A stretch of 64,000 nt of DNA from DASXAI01 sp963798445. Its GTDB lineage: Bacteria > Actinomycetota > Acidimicrobiia > Acidimicrobiales > Ilumatobacteraceae. Location of the stretch: contig CAWCTH010000001.1 in NCBI GenBank assembly GCA_963798445.1, forward strand, positions 1-64,000, given 5' to 3'. Below, piece after piece: positions 10,165 to 24,680 of the stretch. The notes beneath the pieces were generated by a model, which was not told where the DNA came from, did no database searches, and saw only the letters and a list, made by a program, of their open reading frames with translations. Both the position numbers and the translations under genes were made by a program. How positions within the stretch are numbered: position 1 is the first letter of the stretch; the number at the start of each line of letters is the position of its first letter.

Positions 10165-12541
10165 GACACGATGGCCGTGATCGCCGACGCCCTGGCCGGC
10201 AAGCGCATCGCCGTCACCGGGTCGACCGGGTTCCTCGGCACCGCCATCGTCGAGCGCCTGCTGCGCTCCGTGCCCGGCTGCGAGCTGGTGCTGCTGGTGC
10301 GGGCCGGCGCGCCGGTCCACCGCCGCCCAGCGGGTCCAGCGCGAGATCATCCGCAACGACGCCTTCGACCGCCTCCGCGCCGAGCTCGGCGGGGCCAAGG
10401 CGTTCGACGAGCTGGTCGCCCGCCGCATCCAGGTCGATCACCGGCGACGTCGGCACCGACGGCCTCGGCCTGAACGACGCCGACCGGGCCGTGCTGGCCC
10501 GCTGCGCCGTCGGTCATCCACTCGGCCGCCACCGTGGCCTTCGACTCGCCGCTCGACGGCGCCGTCGAGGTCAACCTCCTCGGCCCGATCGCGCATCGTC
10601 GCCACGCTCCAGCGACCTGGGCGTGACCCCCCACCTCGTGTCGGTGTCGACGTGCTACGTCGCCGGCAACCGCCGCGGGGCGGCGCCCGAGGCGCTGGTG
10701 TCCGAGGGGCCGTTCGACCTCGGCGTCGACTGGCGGGGCGAGGTGGCCGCCGCCCGCCGGGCCCGTACCGACGCCGAGGACCAGAGCCGCTCGCCGCCGC
10801 CATGCTGGCCACGTTCCGCAAGGAGGCCCGCCGCGAGCTCGGCGCCGCCGGCACCCCGGCGCTGGCCGCCAAGACCGAGCAGCTGCGCGAGCGCTGGGTG
10901 GCCGACCGCATGGTGGAGGCCGGGCGGGCCCGGGCCGCCAGCCTCGGATGGCCCGACGCCTACGCCTACACCAAGGCGCTCGGCGAGCAGGCCCTCATGG
11001 AGAACCGAGGGCGCCGTGCCGGTCTCGATCGTGCGCCCGTCGATCATCGAGTCGGCGCTGGCCGAGCCGCGGCCCGGCTGGATCCGGGGCTTCCGCATGG
11101 CCGAGCCGGTGATCATCTCCTACGCCCGCGGCCTGCTGAAGGAGTTCCCCGGCGTGCCCGAGGGGACGGTCGACGTGATCCCGGTCGACCTCGTGGTCGG
11201 CGCCGTCGTGGCCGTCGCCGCCCTCGGCCCCGAGGAGGCGCCGCGCATCACCCAGGTGGCGTCGGGCTCGCTCAACCCGCTCAAGTACCGCACCCTGGTC
11301 GACACCGTGCAGCGGCTGGTTCACCGAGCACCCGCTCTACGACGCCGAGGGCCAGCCCATCGTGGTGCCGGAGTGGAGCTTCCCGGGCCGCGGGCGGGTG
11401 CAGCGCCAGCTGAACCGGGCCAAGATGGTCATCGAGCAGGGCGAGAGCGCGCTGCAGGCGCTGCCGCTGCGGGGCAAGCAGGCGGCGTGGTCGGCCCGCC
11501 TGGAGGAGCGCCGCACCGAGGTGGAGCGGGCGCTGACGTACGTCGAGCTGTACGGGGCGTACGCCGAGTGCGAGGCCATCTACCGCGTCGACAACCTCTG
11601 GCCATGCGACGCCCTGCTCGAGGGCGACCGACCGCGAGCGCTTCGCCCTCGACCCCCGGGTGATCGACTGGATCCACTACGTCCGCGACGTCCACCTGCC
11701 GTCGGTCGTGGAGCACGCCCGCGTGAAGACCACGCCGGGCAAGAGCCGCACCGAGACCGCGCGCCACCCGCCTGCGCGGCCAGGTGCTGTCGCCGCGAGC
11801 GCCACATGGCCGCCTTCGACCTCGAGAACACCCTCATCGCCTCCAACGTCGTGGAGAGCTACTCGTGGCTGGCCACCCGCCGGCTGCCCGCGGACGACCG
11901 CCTGCGCTTCGTGGCGGCACACGCTGAAGGAGGCGCCGATCCCTGCTGGCGCTCGACCGGCGCGACCGGGGCGACTTCCTGCGCTACTTCTACCGCCGCT
12001 ACGAGGGCGCACCCGTCGACGCAGATCGACGCCGACGCCGCCGAGCTGTTCAGCGCGCTGATCCTCACCAAGAGCTTCCCCGCCGGCATCCGGCGCGTGC
12101 GCGAGCACAAGCGCCTCGGGCCACCGCACGGTGCTCATCACCGGCGCGCTGGGCTTCGTGGTCGAGCCGCTGCGGCCGCTGTTCGACGAGATCATCGCCG
12201 CCGAGATGGCGGTGAAGCCCGACGGCACCTACGCCGGCGAGCTCACCGACGTGCCCCCCACCGGCGAGACGCGGGCCCAGCTCCTGGCCGACTACTGCGA
12301 CGCCGAGGGCCTCGACCTGGCCGAGAGCATCGCCTACGCCGACTCGTCGTCGGACCTGCCGATGCTGGAGGCCGTCGGCTTCCCCGTCGCCGTGAACCCC
12401 GAGACCCGCCTCGCCGCCCTCGCCCGCAAGCGGGGCTGGCTGGTGGAGCACTGGGACAAGGCCGCCGGCGGCCCCCGGCCGCTGCTGCCGATCGGCCCGG
12501 TGTGGCGGGAGCGCACGAGTGGTGCGAGCGGGCGGCGATGA
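10159..12541 (+). CDS. Fatty acyl-CoA reductase-type SDR fused to HAD-IB domain (frameshifted)
   Basis: The N-terminal half is an extended SDR of the male-sterility/acyl-CoA reductase type: KRIAVTGSTGFLGTAIVERL (NADP-binding TGSTGFLG), VSVSTCYVAGNRRG, and YAYTKALGEQALMENRG (YxxxK). VPVSIVRPSIIES and a C-terminal helical region follow. From about 11810 a HAD-IB domain starts: AAFDLENTLIASNVVESYSW (motif I), VLITGALGFVVEP, AEMAVKPDG and AYADSSSDLPMLEAVGFPVA (motif IV). Motif I carries Glu where HAD phosphatases have the second Asp. Reductase domains of this kind make fatty aldehyde or alcohol from acyl-CoA. About 790 residues are recovered over many indels. The next gene overlaps by ATGA. Either ATG 10159 or 10171 could be the start. 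Confidence 0.75.
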
Positions 12542-13732
12542 AGGCGCTGCGCTTCGACCGCAAGCCGCTCAAGTACGCCGCCGCCCACGTCGCCGGCGCG
12601 CTCGTCGCCCGGCGGCGGCGCCAGCCTACGGCCCGCTGCGGCTGGCCGACGTCGACCCGCCCGCGCTGCCCGGCCCCGGCTGGGTCCGCATCCGGCCCCG
12701 CCTCGCCGGCATCTGCGGCAGCGACCTCGCCACCATCGACGGCCAGTCCAGCCGCTACTTCGAGCCCATCGTGTCGTTCCCGTTCGTGCCCGGCCACGAG
12801 GTGGTGGCCGACACCGCCGACGACCGGCGCGTCGTGCTCGAGCCGGTGCTCGGCTGCGTCGCCCGCGGCCATCGACCCGCCGTGCCCGGCGTGCGCCCGG
12901 GGCGACCTCGGCAACTGCGAGCGGCTCGCCTTCGGCCACCTCGAGCCCGGGCCTGCAGAGCGGCTTCTGCGCCGACACCGGCGGCGGCTGGAGCACGTTC
13001 ATGGTGGCCCACGAGAGCCAGCTCCACCCCGTGCCCGCCGACCTCGACGACGACGCCGCCGTGATGGTGGAGCCGACGGCGTGCGCCGTGCACGCCGCCC
13101 TCCGGGCCAAGGTCGTGGAGGGCGACTCGTGGTCGTGCTCGGCGCCGGCACCCTCGGGCTGCTGAGCGTCGCCGCTCTGCGCCGGCTCACCGCGTGCCGG
13201 CACCGATCGTCGGCCGCCGCCAAGCACCCCGAGCAGCGCCGGCTGGCCGCCGAGCTCGGTGCCGACGTCGTGTGCGAGCCCGACGAGCTGCCCCGCCTCG
13301 TGCGCCGGCTCACCGGCTCGATGGCCTACGGGCCACAGCTCACGGGCGGCGCCGACGGCGTGCTCGACTGCGTGGGCTCCGACGCCTCGATCCAGCAGAG
13401 CCTCGCCGTCGTGAAGCCCCGCGGCCGGGTGACGCTGGTCGGGCATGCCGGCCGTGGTGAAGCTCAACCTCACCACGCTGTGGCACCGCGAGACGGAACT
13501 GGCCGGGCGCCTATGCGTACGGCACCGAGACGCTGGCCGACGGCGCCCGGCGCCCGCACGTTCGACCTCGCCTTCGACGCTCGTGCGCGACGCCGACCTC
13601 GGCCGGCTGGTGTCGGCCACCTACCCGCTCGGCGACTACCGGGCCGCCATCGAGCACGCCGCCAACGCCGGCCGCCGTGGCGCGGTGAAGATCGCCTTCG
13701 ACCTGCGGGCCGAGAAGGAGAGGAACCGCTGA
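12538..13732 (+). CDS. Zinc-dependent alcohol dehydrogenase (MDR family, frameshifted)
   Basis: It starts at an ATG overlapping the preceding stop (ATGA). Motifs are LAGICGSDLATIDG (catalytic zinc Cys), FVPGHEVVADTAD (Glu/His), a structural-zinc cysteine loop with CPACARGDLGNC, the Rossmann loop VVVLGAGTLGLLSVAALRRL, and DGVLDCVGSDASIQQSL. It is about 395 residues once joined. Shifts lie near 12615, 12870, 12955, 13130, 13195 and 13505. MDR enzymes oxidise alcohols or reduce aldehydes with NAD(P). Next to an acyl-CoA reductase it plausibly converts the long-chain aldehyde or alcohol product. The stop overlaps the next ATG (TGATG). Confidence 0.75.
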
Positions 13733-15323
13733 TGCCTCGCCCCGGGTTCGTCCTCGACGTCGACCGGTCCACCCCGCCCACGCTGTTCTGGCACGGCGAG
13801 GGCTTCCGCCTCGAGAAGCTGCCGGCGGGCCGGTCGCGGGTGATCTACCCGCCCGAGCCGCTGGCCGCCATCAAGGACATCGACGCCGCCATCCGCCACG
13901 CGCTGCTGCACCCCATCGACAGCGATCCCTTGCCGGCGCTGCTCTTCCCGGGCATGAAGCTCACGATCGCCTTCGACGACATCTCGCTGCCGCTGCCGCC
14001 GATGCGACGGCCCGACGTGCGCCAGCGCGTCATCGAGGCGGTGCTCGACCTCGCCGCCGACGCCGGCGTCGACGACGTGCACCTCATCGCCGCGCTGGCC
14101 CTGCACCGGCGCATGACCGAGGCCGAGCTGCGCCACGCCGTCGGCGACCGCGTCTACGACGCCTTCGCGCCCCGCGGGCTGCTCTACAACCACGACGCCG
14201 AGGACCCCGACGCCATGGTCGTTCCTCGGCACCACGCCGCACGGCGAGGAGGTGGAGATCAGCCGGCGGGCCGCCGAGTCGGACCTGCTCGTCTACGTGA
14301 ACATCAACCTCGTGGCCATGGACGGCGGGCTGGAAGTCGACCGCCACCGGGCTGGCGTCGTACCGGAGCCTGCGCCACCACCACAACGTGCGCACCATGC
14401 GGCACTCGCAGAGCTTCATGGACCAGGAGCACTCCGAGCTGCACTCGTCGAACTGGCGCATGGGCAAGGTCATCCGCGACGCCGGCGTGAAGATCTTCCA
14501 GATCGAGACGCACGCTCAACACCGACACGTTCCCGTCGCCGTTCGACTTCCTGTCCAAGCGCGAGTGGGAGTGGACGGCGCGCGACCGGGCCACCTTCCT
14601 CGCCACGTCGGCCAGTCTCAAGCGCACGCCGCCGCGGCTGGCCCGCAAGATCTTCCAGTCGATCCAGGCGCCCCACCAGATGACGAGCGTGCAGGCCGGC
14701 GAGGTCGAGGCGGTGCACCGCCTCACCACCGCAGAACGTCTACCGCCAGCAGCTCGATGACCGTGGAGGGCCAGACGGACATCCTCACGTTCGGCATCCC
14801 GTTCATCTGCCCCTACAACGTCCACTCGGTGATGAACCCGATCCTGGTGATGTGCACCGGCCTCGGCTACTTCTTCAACCTCTACCGGGGCAAGCCGCTC
14901 GTGCGCGAGGGCGGCGTGGTGATCATGACCCACCCGACGCCGTGGGAGTTCCACCCCGTGCACCACCCGAGCTACATCGACTTCTTCGAGCAGGTGCTGG
15001 CCGAGACCACCGACCCCGTCGAGATCGAGTCCCGGTTCGAGAAGGGCTTCGCCGAGGACGAGTGGTACCGCCACCTCTACCGCACGAGCTACGCCTACCA
15101 CGGCGTCCACCCGTTCTACATGTGGTACTGGGGCGCACACGCCATGGAGCACCTCGGCCGCGTCATCATCGTCGGCGGCGACCCGAAGGCGGTACGGCGG
15201 CTGGGCTTCATGCCGGCGTCCACGCTCGACGACGCGCTCGAGATGGCCACCGACGTGGTCGGCCGCCACCCGACCATCACCCACCTCCACACCCCGCCGC
15301 TCGTGCTCACGGACGTGACGTGA
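13732..15323 (+). CDS. LarA-like (DUF2088) protein, nickel-dependent racemase family (frameshifted)
   Basis: The N-terminal half matches the DUF2088 domain of lactate racemase LarA: MKLTIAFDDISLPLPPMRRP, VDDVHLIAALALHRRMTEAE, LYNHDAEDPDAMV, LGTTPHGEEVEISRRAAESD. It then runs RSLRHHHNVRTMRHSQSFMD and a long C-terminal part with IPFICPYNVHSVMNPILV and YWGAHAMEHLGRVIIVGG. It is about 530 residues, longer than LarA (about 425). LarA uses a nickel-pincer cofactor made by LarB, LarC and LarE; none of these is in the window, so cofactor use is unproven. Shifts include an extra G at 14221. Embedded between an alcohol dehydrogenase and an acyltransferase, its substrate is probably a lipid-related hydroxy compound (inference). 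Confidence 0.65.
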
Positions 15324-16312
15324 CCGAGCGCGTCGACCGGGCCGTCCAGGCCATCCGCGGCCACGGCGGTCGCGTCCGCACCACCGTGGCGCGGCCGCGG
15401 CTTCCCCTGGCGCGCGCCCACCGTGCCGCGGGGCGTCGAGGTGCCGGCGAAGAAGAAGCAGACCGGTGCCGACTTCGACACCGAGTGGGCCCGCACGCCG
15501 GTCGCCCGCGCCGCCCGTGGGTTGATCGTGGCCGGCCCGCTCAAGGGGCTCGTGAAGCTCGTGGCCGATCCCGAGATCGTCGGGCTCGACCGGCTGGCCG
15601 ACCTGCGCGCCGCCGCCACGACGACGACGGCCCGCCGGCGCCGGCGATCTTCGCCGCCAACCACGCCAGCCACGTCGACGCCCCGCTGATGCTCACGTCG
15701 ATCCCGCAGCCGTGGCGCTCGCGCCTCGTCGTCGGGGCGGGCGCCGACTACTTCTTCACCACCCGGTTGGCGGGCACCGTCTCGGCCCTCGCCCTCGGCG
15801 CCATCCCCATCGACCGCACGCGCGTGAACCGGCGCTCGGCCGATCTGGCGGCGTCGCTGCTGGACGACGGCTGGTCGCTGCTGATCTTCCCCGAGGGCGG
15901 CCGCTCCCCCGACGGCTGGGGCCAGCCGTTCCGCGGCGGCGCCGCCTTCCTGTCGATCCGCTGCGGGGTGCCGGTGGTGCCGGTGCACCTCGACGGCACC
16001 GGCGCCATCCTCGGCCGGGGCTCGACGTGGCCGAAGCCCGGGCGCAGCAAGGTGACGTTCGGCGCGCCGCTGCGGCCCGCCGACGGCGAGGACGCCCGCC
16101 GCTTCGGCGAGCGCATCGAGCAGGCCGTGGCCGTGCTCGCCGACGAGGCCATCAGCGACTGGTGGTCGGCCCGCCGGCGCGCCGCCGAGGGAACGACGCC
16201 GTCGCTCACCGGCCCCGGCGCCACCGGCTGGCGCCGGGCGTGGGCGCTCACCGAGCACCGGGCCCGCGGCAAGGCGGGGCAGCGCCGGCGCCAGCAGCGC
16301 GCCTGGCCGTGA
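15320..16312 (+). CDS. PlsC-like 1-acylglycerol-3-phosphate acyltransferase (frameshifted)
   Basis: GTG 15320 overlaps the LarA-like stop (GTGA). The acyltransferase motifs are present: IFAANHASHVDAPLML (NHxxxxD catalytic motif I), IPIDRTRVNRRSADL (motif II), LLIFPEGGRSPDGWG (motif III) and VPVVPVHLDGTG (motif IV). The tail is basic (RARGKAGQRRRQQRAWP). It is about 330 residues; two or three shifts lie in the first 300 bases. PlsC enzymes transfer acyl chains to lysophosphatidate at the membrane; homologues also acylate other lipids. As the last gene of the operon it suggests that the upstream reductase products end in a membrane or storage lipid. Confidence 0.8.
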   Translation: MTERVDRAVQAIRGHGGRVRTTVARPRLPLARAHRAAGRRGAGEEEADRCRLRHRVGPHAGRPRRPWVDRGRPAQGAREARGRSRDRRARPAGRPARRRHDDDGPPAPAIFAANHASHVDAPLMLTSIPQPWRSRLVVGAGADYFFTTRLAGTVSALALGAIPIDRTRVNRRSADLAASLLDDGWSLLIFPEGGRSPDGWGQPFRGGAAFLSIRCGVPVVPVHLDGTGAILGRGSTWPKPGRSKVTFGAPLRPADGEDARRFGERIEQAVAVLADEAISDWWSARRRAAEGTTPSLTGPGATGWRRAWALTEHRARGKAGQRRRQQRAWP

Positions 16313-16319
16313 CTCTTGC

Positions 16320-16575
16320 GGCGCCTCTTCGGCGCCGCCTCGCTGCGCTCGGACAATCGGTGCTCGCTCGGCACGGCGGCGCACTGCGCCGCCGGAACCC
16401 CCCGTGGCGCCTCTCGGCGCCGCCTCGCTGCGCTCGGACAATCGGTTCTCGCTCGGCACGGCGGCGCACTGCGCCGCCGGAACCCCCCGCGGCGCCTCTT
16501 CGGCGCCGCCTCGCTGCGCTCGGACAATCGGTGCTCGCTCGGCACGGCGGCGCACTGCGCCGCCGGAACGCCCGC
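16320..16575 (+). repeat. Three tandem copies of an about 85-bp palindromic element
   Basis: Copies begin at 16320, 16406 and 16491, starting 7 bases after the PlsC stop. Each copy has a GGCGCC-TCTTC-GGCGCC hairpin and a conserved core around GGACAATCGGTGCTCGCTCG. It ends in a hairpin with arms GGCGGCGC and GCGCCGCC around ACT (16375-16393 in copy one). Copy two differs by one deleted T and TT for TG in the core; otherwise the copies are nearly identical, indicating recent duplication. Related single copies follow genes ending at 30267, 35356, 39139 (minus) and 44485. There are no spacers of constant length, so this is not CRISPR. Confidence 0.85.
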
Positions 16576-16637
16576 GGCGGCTGTGTGAGCAGAATCGAGG
16601 CATCGTCTCGCTTTCGCGGACACAAGCATGGCGAGGC

Positions 16638-16670
16638 GACGGAAACCGACGCCCAGCGTCGGAAACCGTC
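16638..16670. repeat. Symmetric hairpin with matched AAA internal loops
   Basis: The 33 bases read GACGG-AAA-CCGACGC-CCA-GCGTCGG-AAA-CCGTC: a perfect 7-bp inner stem, a perfect 5-bp outer stem and identical AAA on both sides. It lies between the tandem repeat and the convergent small gene at 16742-17008. It could be a terminator or a protein-binding site. The rest of 16586-16741 shows no gene. Confidence 0.5.
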
Positions 16671-16741
16671 ACGTCGCTCGATCCGACCTCTCCGCCCGCC
16701 CGCTTGCTCGGCCCCCTCGTTCCGGGAACGACCACGCTGAC

Positions 16742-17008
16742 TCAGGGGCGGACGTAGGCGGCGGCGACGCCGGGGCAGGCGGCGAGGCGCGTCACCAACC
16801 GGTCGGCCTTCGCCGACGGCACCCGCACCCGCGCCCACGTGGCCAGCTCGGCATCGTCGGTGCCTGGGTGGAGCGGCTCCACGACGACCCCGTCGTCGGC
16901 CGCCGTCCGGCGCACGGCCGCAGCGCCCGAGCTCGTCGGCAACGTCGCTTCCGGCACCAGCTGCACGATGATCTCGACGGTGTCGTCCTCACGACCGCCT
17001 GCGGGCAT
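16742..17008 (-). CDS. Small hypothetical protein, 88 residues
   Basis: The ATG at 17008 is preceded by a good ribosome site (GAGGAGG, 6 bases upstream), which supports this start. The protein has no transmembrane segment. Its shape suggests a small ferredoxin-like fold: a first strand VEIIVQLVP, a helix, a central WARVRVPSAKADRLVTRLAA, and a final strand GVAAAYVRP. This outline recalls inhibitor-I9-type domains but no diagnostic motif is present, so no function is assigned. It follows the YceH-like gene on the same strand. Confidence 0.6.
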   Translation of the reverse strand: MPAGGREDDTVEIIVQLVPEATLPTSSGAAAVRRTAADDGVVVEPLHPGTDDAELATWARVRVPSAKADRLVTRLAACPGVAAAYVRP

Positions 17009-17023
17009 CCACGACCTCCTCGG

Positions 17024-17821
17024 TCAGCGCGGACCCCGGATAGAGCGAGCACGGCGCCGGCCGACGTGATCAGGCTCGCGCTCGCATCGAGCAGCACCGA
17101 TTACCGTCACCGAGGGCCCGATCCGGACCGGCGTTCTGAGCGCGATAACGCTCCTAAGTCGCGTCGACGCTGCACGGTGTGCGGACCGGTCTGGGCGTCG
17201 GGGCTCAAACAGATCGAGCTTCGCCAGGCGGGCCTCGACGCGGCAGGCCGGTTCGGCCAGCCGGTCGCTGCGCGCCGCGGCCGCCGCTCCACCCGAGCCG
17301 CCCGCCGCCACGCGGACCTCGAGCGGCACCGCCTCGTCGGCGACGAGCTGGCCCCAGCGCGCCTCGCGCTCACCGCCCATCCGCTCGTAGTGCTGCACGA
17401 GCGGCGGGTCGTGCTGTGCCATCGACTGGAGCACCGCCTCCACCTCGGCCGGCGTGGCGAACGGGTGGAGGCGCTCCGAGCGCGTCCGGAGCTCGGCCAC
17501 GGTCTGCGGCCCGCGCAGGAACAGGAGCCCGAGCACGGCCCGCATGGCATCGTCGAGCCCGAGCACCTCGTCGGCGACATGGCGGTACTTCGTGGCCCGC
17601 TCGCCCGAGCCGGGGTACACGACCCGGGCGTAGCCGAGCGCCTTCAGCGCCAGCACCGTCGTCTCGACCTCGCGCTCGGTCACGCTCATCACGGGATCAC
17701 GGCTCGAGGTCTGGTTGCAGGCGGTGGTGAGCGCCTTGAGGGTGAGCGGGTAGGCGTCGGGCGTGGTGGCCTGCTTCTCGAACAGGCAGCCGAGCACGCG
17801 AGCTTCGATCGACGTCAGCAC
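17024..17821 (-). CDS. YceH/DUF480 family protein
   Basis: From GTG 17821 it reads VLTSIEARVLGCLFEKQATT then PDAYPLTLKALTTACNQTSS, RDPVMSVTEREVETTVLALK and a RGPQTVAELRTRSERLHPF segment. This is the DUF480 (YceH) pattern of two winged-helix units. The usual length is about 215 residues. Here the frame stays open to 17024, about 265 codons, and the last about 50 look unlike the family. An indel near 17200 probably hides the true stop. The molecular role of YceH proteins is not established. It directly follows the LysM lipoprotein gene, with a gap of 17 bases. Confidence 0.8.
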   Translation of the reverse strand: MLTSIEARVLGCLFEKQATTPDAYPLTLKALTTACNQTSSRDPVMSVTEREVETTVLALKALGYARVVYPGSGERATKYRHVADEVLGLDDAMRAVLGLLFLRGPQTVAELRTRSERLHPFATPAEVEAVLQSMAQHDPPLVQHYERMGGEREARWGQLVADEAVPLEVRVAAGGSGGAAAAARSDRLAEPACRVEARLAKLDLFEPRRPDRSAHRAASTRLRSVIALRTPVRIGPSVTVIGAARCEREPDHVGRRRARSIRGPR

Positions 17822-17838
17822 AGCGGTCGCCCGGTCGA

Positions 17839-18486
17839 TCAGCCCTTGGCCGTTGTTGTCGTGGCGCGGGCGGGCGGGATGCGGAGCTTCTGACCCGGGA
17901 TCAGCACGCTGTTGAGCGTCAGGTCGTTGAAGGCGGCGAGGTCGGCGGCGTCGACGCCGAGGCGGTTGGCGATGATCGACCAGCCGTCGTTGGGCCGCAC
18001 GGTGTACGTGCCCGGCGCGTCGGCCACCGTCGTCGTGGTCGTCGCCGCCGCCGACGGTGGCGGTGCCGCCGCCGCTGCCGGCCGTCGTCGCCGTGGTGCT
18101 CCCGGTCGTCGCCGCCGGGATCTTCAGCTTCTGGCCCGGCGTGATGAGGCTCGTGGCCGACATGCCGTTGGCGTCGAGCAACGACTGCAGCGGCACACCG
18201 AGCTTCTTGGCGATGCCGAGCAGGTAGTCGCCCGACACCACGGTGTAGGTGGCCCCGTCGGCGGCGGTGTCGCCACCGCCCGTGGCCGACGAGTCGGGCG
18301 TCTGCCCGGCCCCGCCGGCACCGTCGTGGTCGTGGCGATCGGGATGGTGGAGAACGCCGTGCTCGGCGTGGTGCTGGTGGAGGCGGACCCGCCCCCGCCG
18401 CCGCTCGAGCACGCCGCCAGCAACGCGAGACCGGCGCCGGCGGCAACGAGCGTGCGCGCCATCGATCGGGAAGCGTGGCCGTCCAT
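17839..18486 (-). CDS. LysM-domain lipoprotein (frameshifted)
   Basis: The N-terminus MARTLVAAGAGLALLAACSS is a lipoprotein signal with lipobox LLAAC, here preceded by eight residues if ATG 18486 is used (ATG 18462 is the alternative). A Ser/Thr/Gly-rich linker follows, then LysM one (YTVVSGDYLLGIAKKLGVPL ... ITPGQKLKIP) and LysM two (YTVRPNDGWSIIANRLGVDA ... LIPGQKLRIP). LysM modules bind peptidoglycan, so the mature protein is likely anchored in the membrane and attached to the wall. Shifts near 18320 and 18040 break the linkers. It is about 215 residues. Confidence 0.75.
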
Positions 18487-18538
18487 CAGGAGCGACAGCC
18501 TACGGTCTCGCGTGCCTCCGATCAGGGCACCGCTCGTC

Positions 18539-19966
18539 TCAGGCGAGCGGGCGAGTGGTCGGCGCGATCGGTGCCGGGAGGGCCGACTCCCCCACCAACC
18601 AGCGGTCGGCGGCGGCGGCGCAGGCGCGGCCTTCGGCGATGGCCCACACGATCAGGCTCTGCCCGCGGCCCATGTCGCCGGCCACGAACACGCCCGGCAC
18701 CTCGGTCATGAACGACGCGTCGCGCACGACGTTGCCACGCGCGTCGAACGACACGCCGAGGTGCTCGAGCCATCCAGCCGCGCTCGGGGCCGGTGAAGCC
18801 CATCGCCAGCAGCACGAGGTCGCACGGCAGCTCGAAGTCGGTGCCCTCGACGCTTCTCGAACCGGCCGTCGGTCATCACCACCTCGTGGGCCCGCAGGGC
18901 GCTGCACGTTGCCGGCACCGTCGTCGACGAAGCGCTCGGTGTTGACGGCGAACAACCGCTCGCCGCCTTCCTCGTGGGCCGACGACGTGCGCAGGATGAC
19001 CGGCCACGTCGGCCACGGGTTCCCGACGGCGCGCACATCGGGCGGGCACGGCAGGATCTCGAACTGGTGGACGCTCGTCGCGCCCTGGCGGTGCGCCGTG
19101 CCCAGGCAGTCGGCGCCGGTGTCGCCGCCGCCGATGATCACGACGCGCTTGCCCTCGGCCGAGATGGGCGGCGCGGTCGCCGGTCGTGGTGGCCCGGTTC
19201 GACAGCGGCAGGTACTCCATGGCCTGGTGGATGCCGCGCAGCTCACGCCCGGGCACCGGCAGGTCGCGCCACTGCGTGGCCCCGCACGCCAGCACGACGG
19301 CGTCGTTGGTGGCGAGGAGCACGTCGATGTCGACGTTGCGACCCACCTCGGCGTCCGTGCGGAACTCGGTGCCCTCGGCCCGCATCTGCGCCAGCCGGCG
19401 GTCGAGGTGGCGCTTCTCCATCTTGAACTCGGGGATGCCGTAGCGCAGGAGGCCGCCGATGCGGTCGGCGCGCTCGAGCACCACGACGTCGTGGCCGGCC
19501 CGGGTGAGCTGCTGGGCGGCGGCCAGCCCGGCGGGACCCGAGCCGATGACGGCCACGCGCTTGTGGGTGAGCACCGACGGCGGCTGCGGCGTGACCCACC
19601 CCTCGGCCCACGCCCGGTCGATGATCTCCACCTCGACCTGCTTGATGGTGACCGGGTCGTCGCTGATGCCGAGCACGCACGCGCCCTCGCACGGCGCCGG
19701 GCACAGGCGGCCGGTGAACTCGGGGAAGTTGTTCGTGGCGTGCAGCCGCTCGATGGCGTCGCGCCAGTGGTCCCGGTAGACGAGGTCGTTCCAGTCGGGG
19801 ATGAGGTTGCCGAGCGGGCAGCCGTGGTTGCAGAACGGGATGCCGCAGTCCATGCACCGCCCGGCCTGCTGCACGAGGATGTTGCGGTCGAACGGCTCGT
19901 AGACCTCCTTCCAGTCGCGCAGGCGCAGCTCGACCGGCCGGCGGGTCGGCGTCTGCCGACCCCACT

Positions 19967-19991
<25 letters not shown>
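18539..19991 (-). CDS. gltD: Glutamate synthase small subunit (frameshifted)
   Basis: From GTG 19991: GEATGFLKWGRQTPTRRPV, the iron-sulfur cysteines CMDCGIPFCNHGCPLGN and CPAPCEGACVLG, the FAD motif VAVIGSGPAGLAAAQQL, and the NADPH motif VVIIGGGDTGADCLGTAHRQ. The C-terminus has VPGVFVAGDMGRGQSLIVWA. About 485 residues, the usual length. The subunit passes electrons from NADPH to GltB, which makes glutamate from glutamine and 2-oxoglutarate. Shifts fall near 19180, 18910, 18855 and 18780. Its start overlaps the end of gltB by 25 bases, so the two are translationally coupled. Confidence 0.92.
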
Positions 19992-24564
<4,573 letters not shown>

Positions 24565-24680
24565 CTCCTCAGCCACTCGGTAGGGCGGGTGGTGCAGGGG
24601 ACGGCGCTGGCCCGGCTGCGGTGGCGAGCAGCGTAGTCGAGAGCTCCATGAACCCGGCGAGAATGTCTTGCCCGGTCGGT

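Noticed and set aside
16320..16575. CRISPR array
   Set aside because: The units are contiguous 85-86-bp copies without spacers, have no cas genes nearby, and occur singly elsewhere after other genes.
16316..16588. Open frames translated from the palindromic elements
   Set aside because: They are Arg/Ala/Pro-rich products of the repeat itself, occur on both strands, and have no start context.
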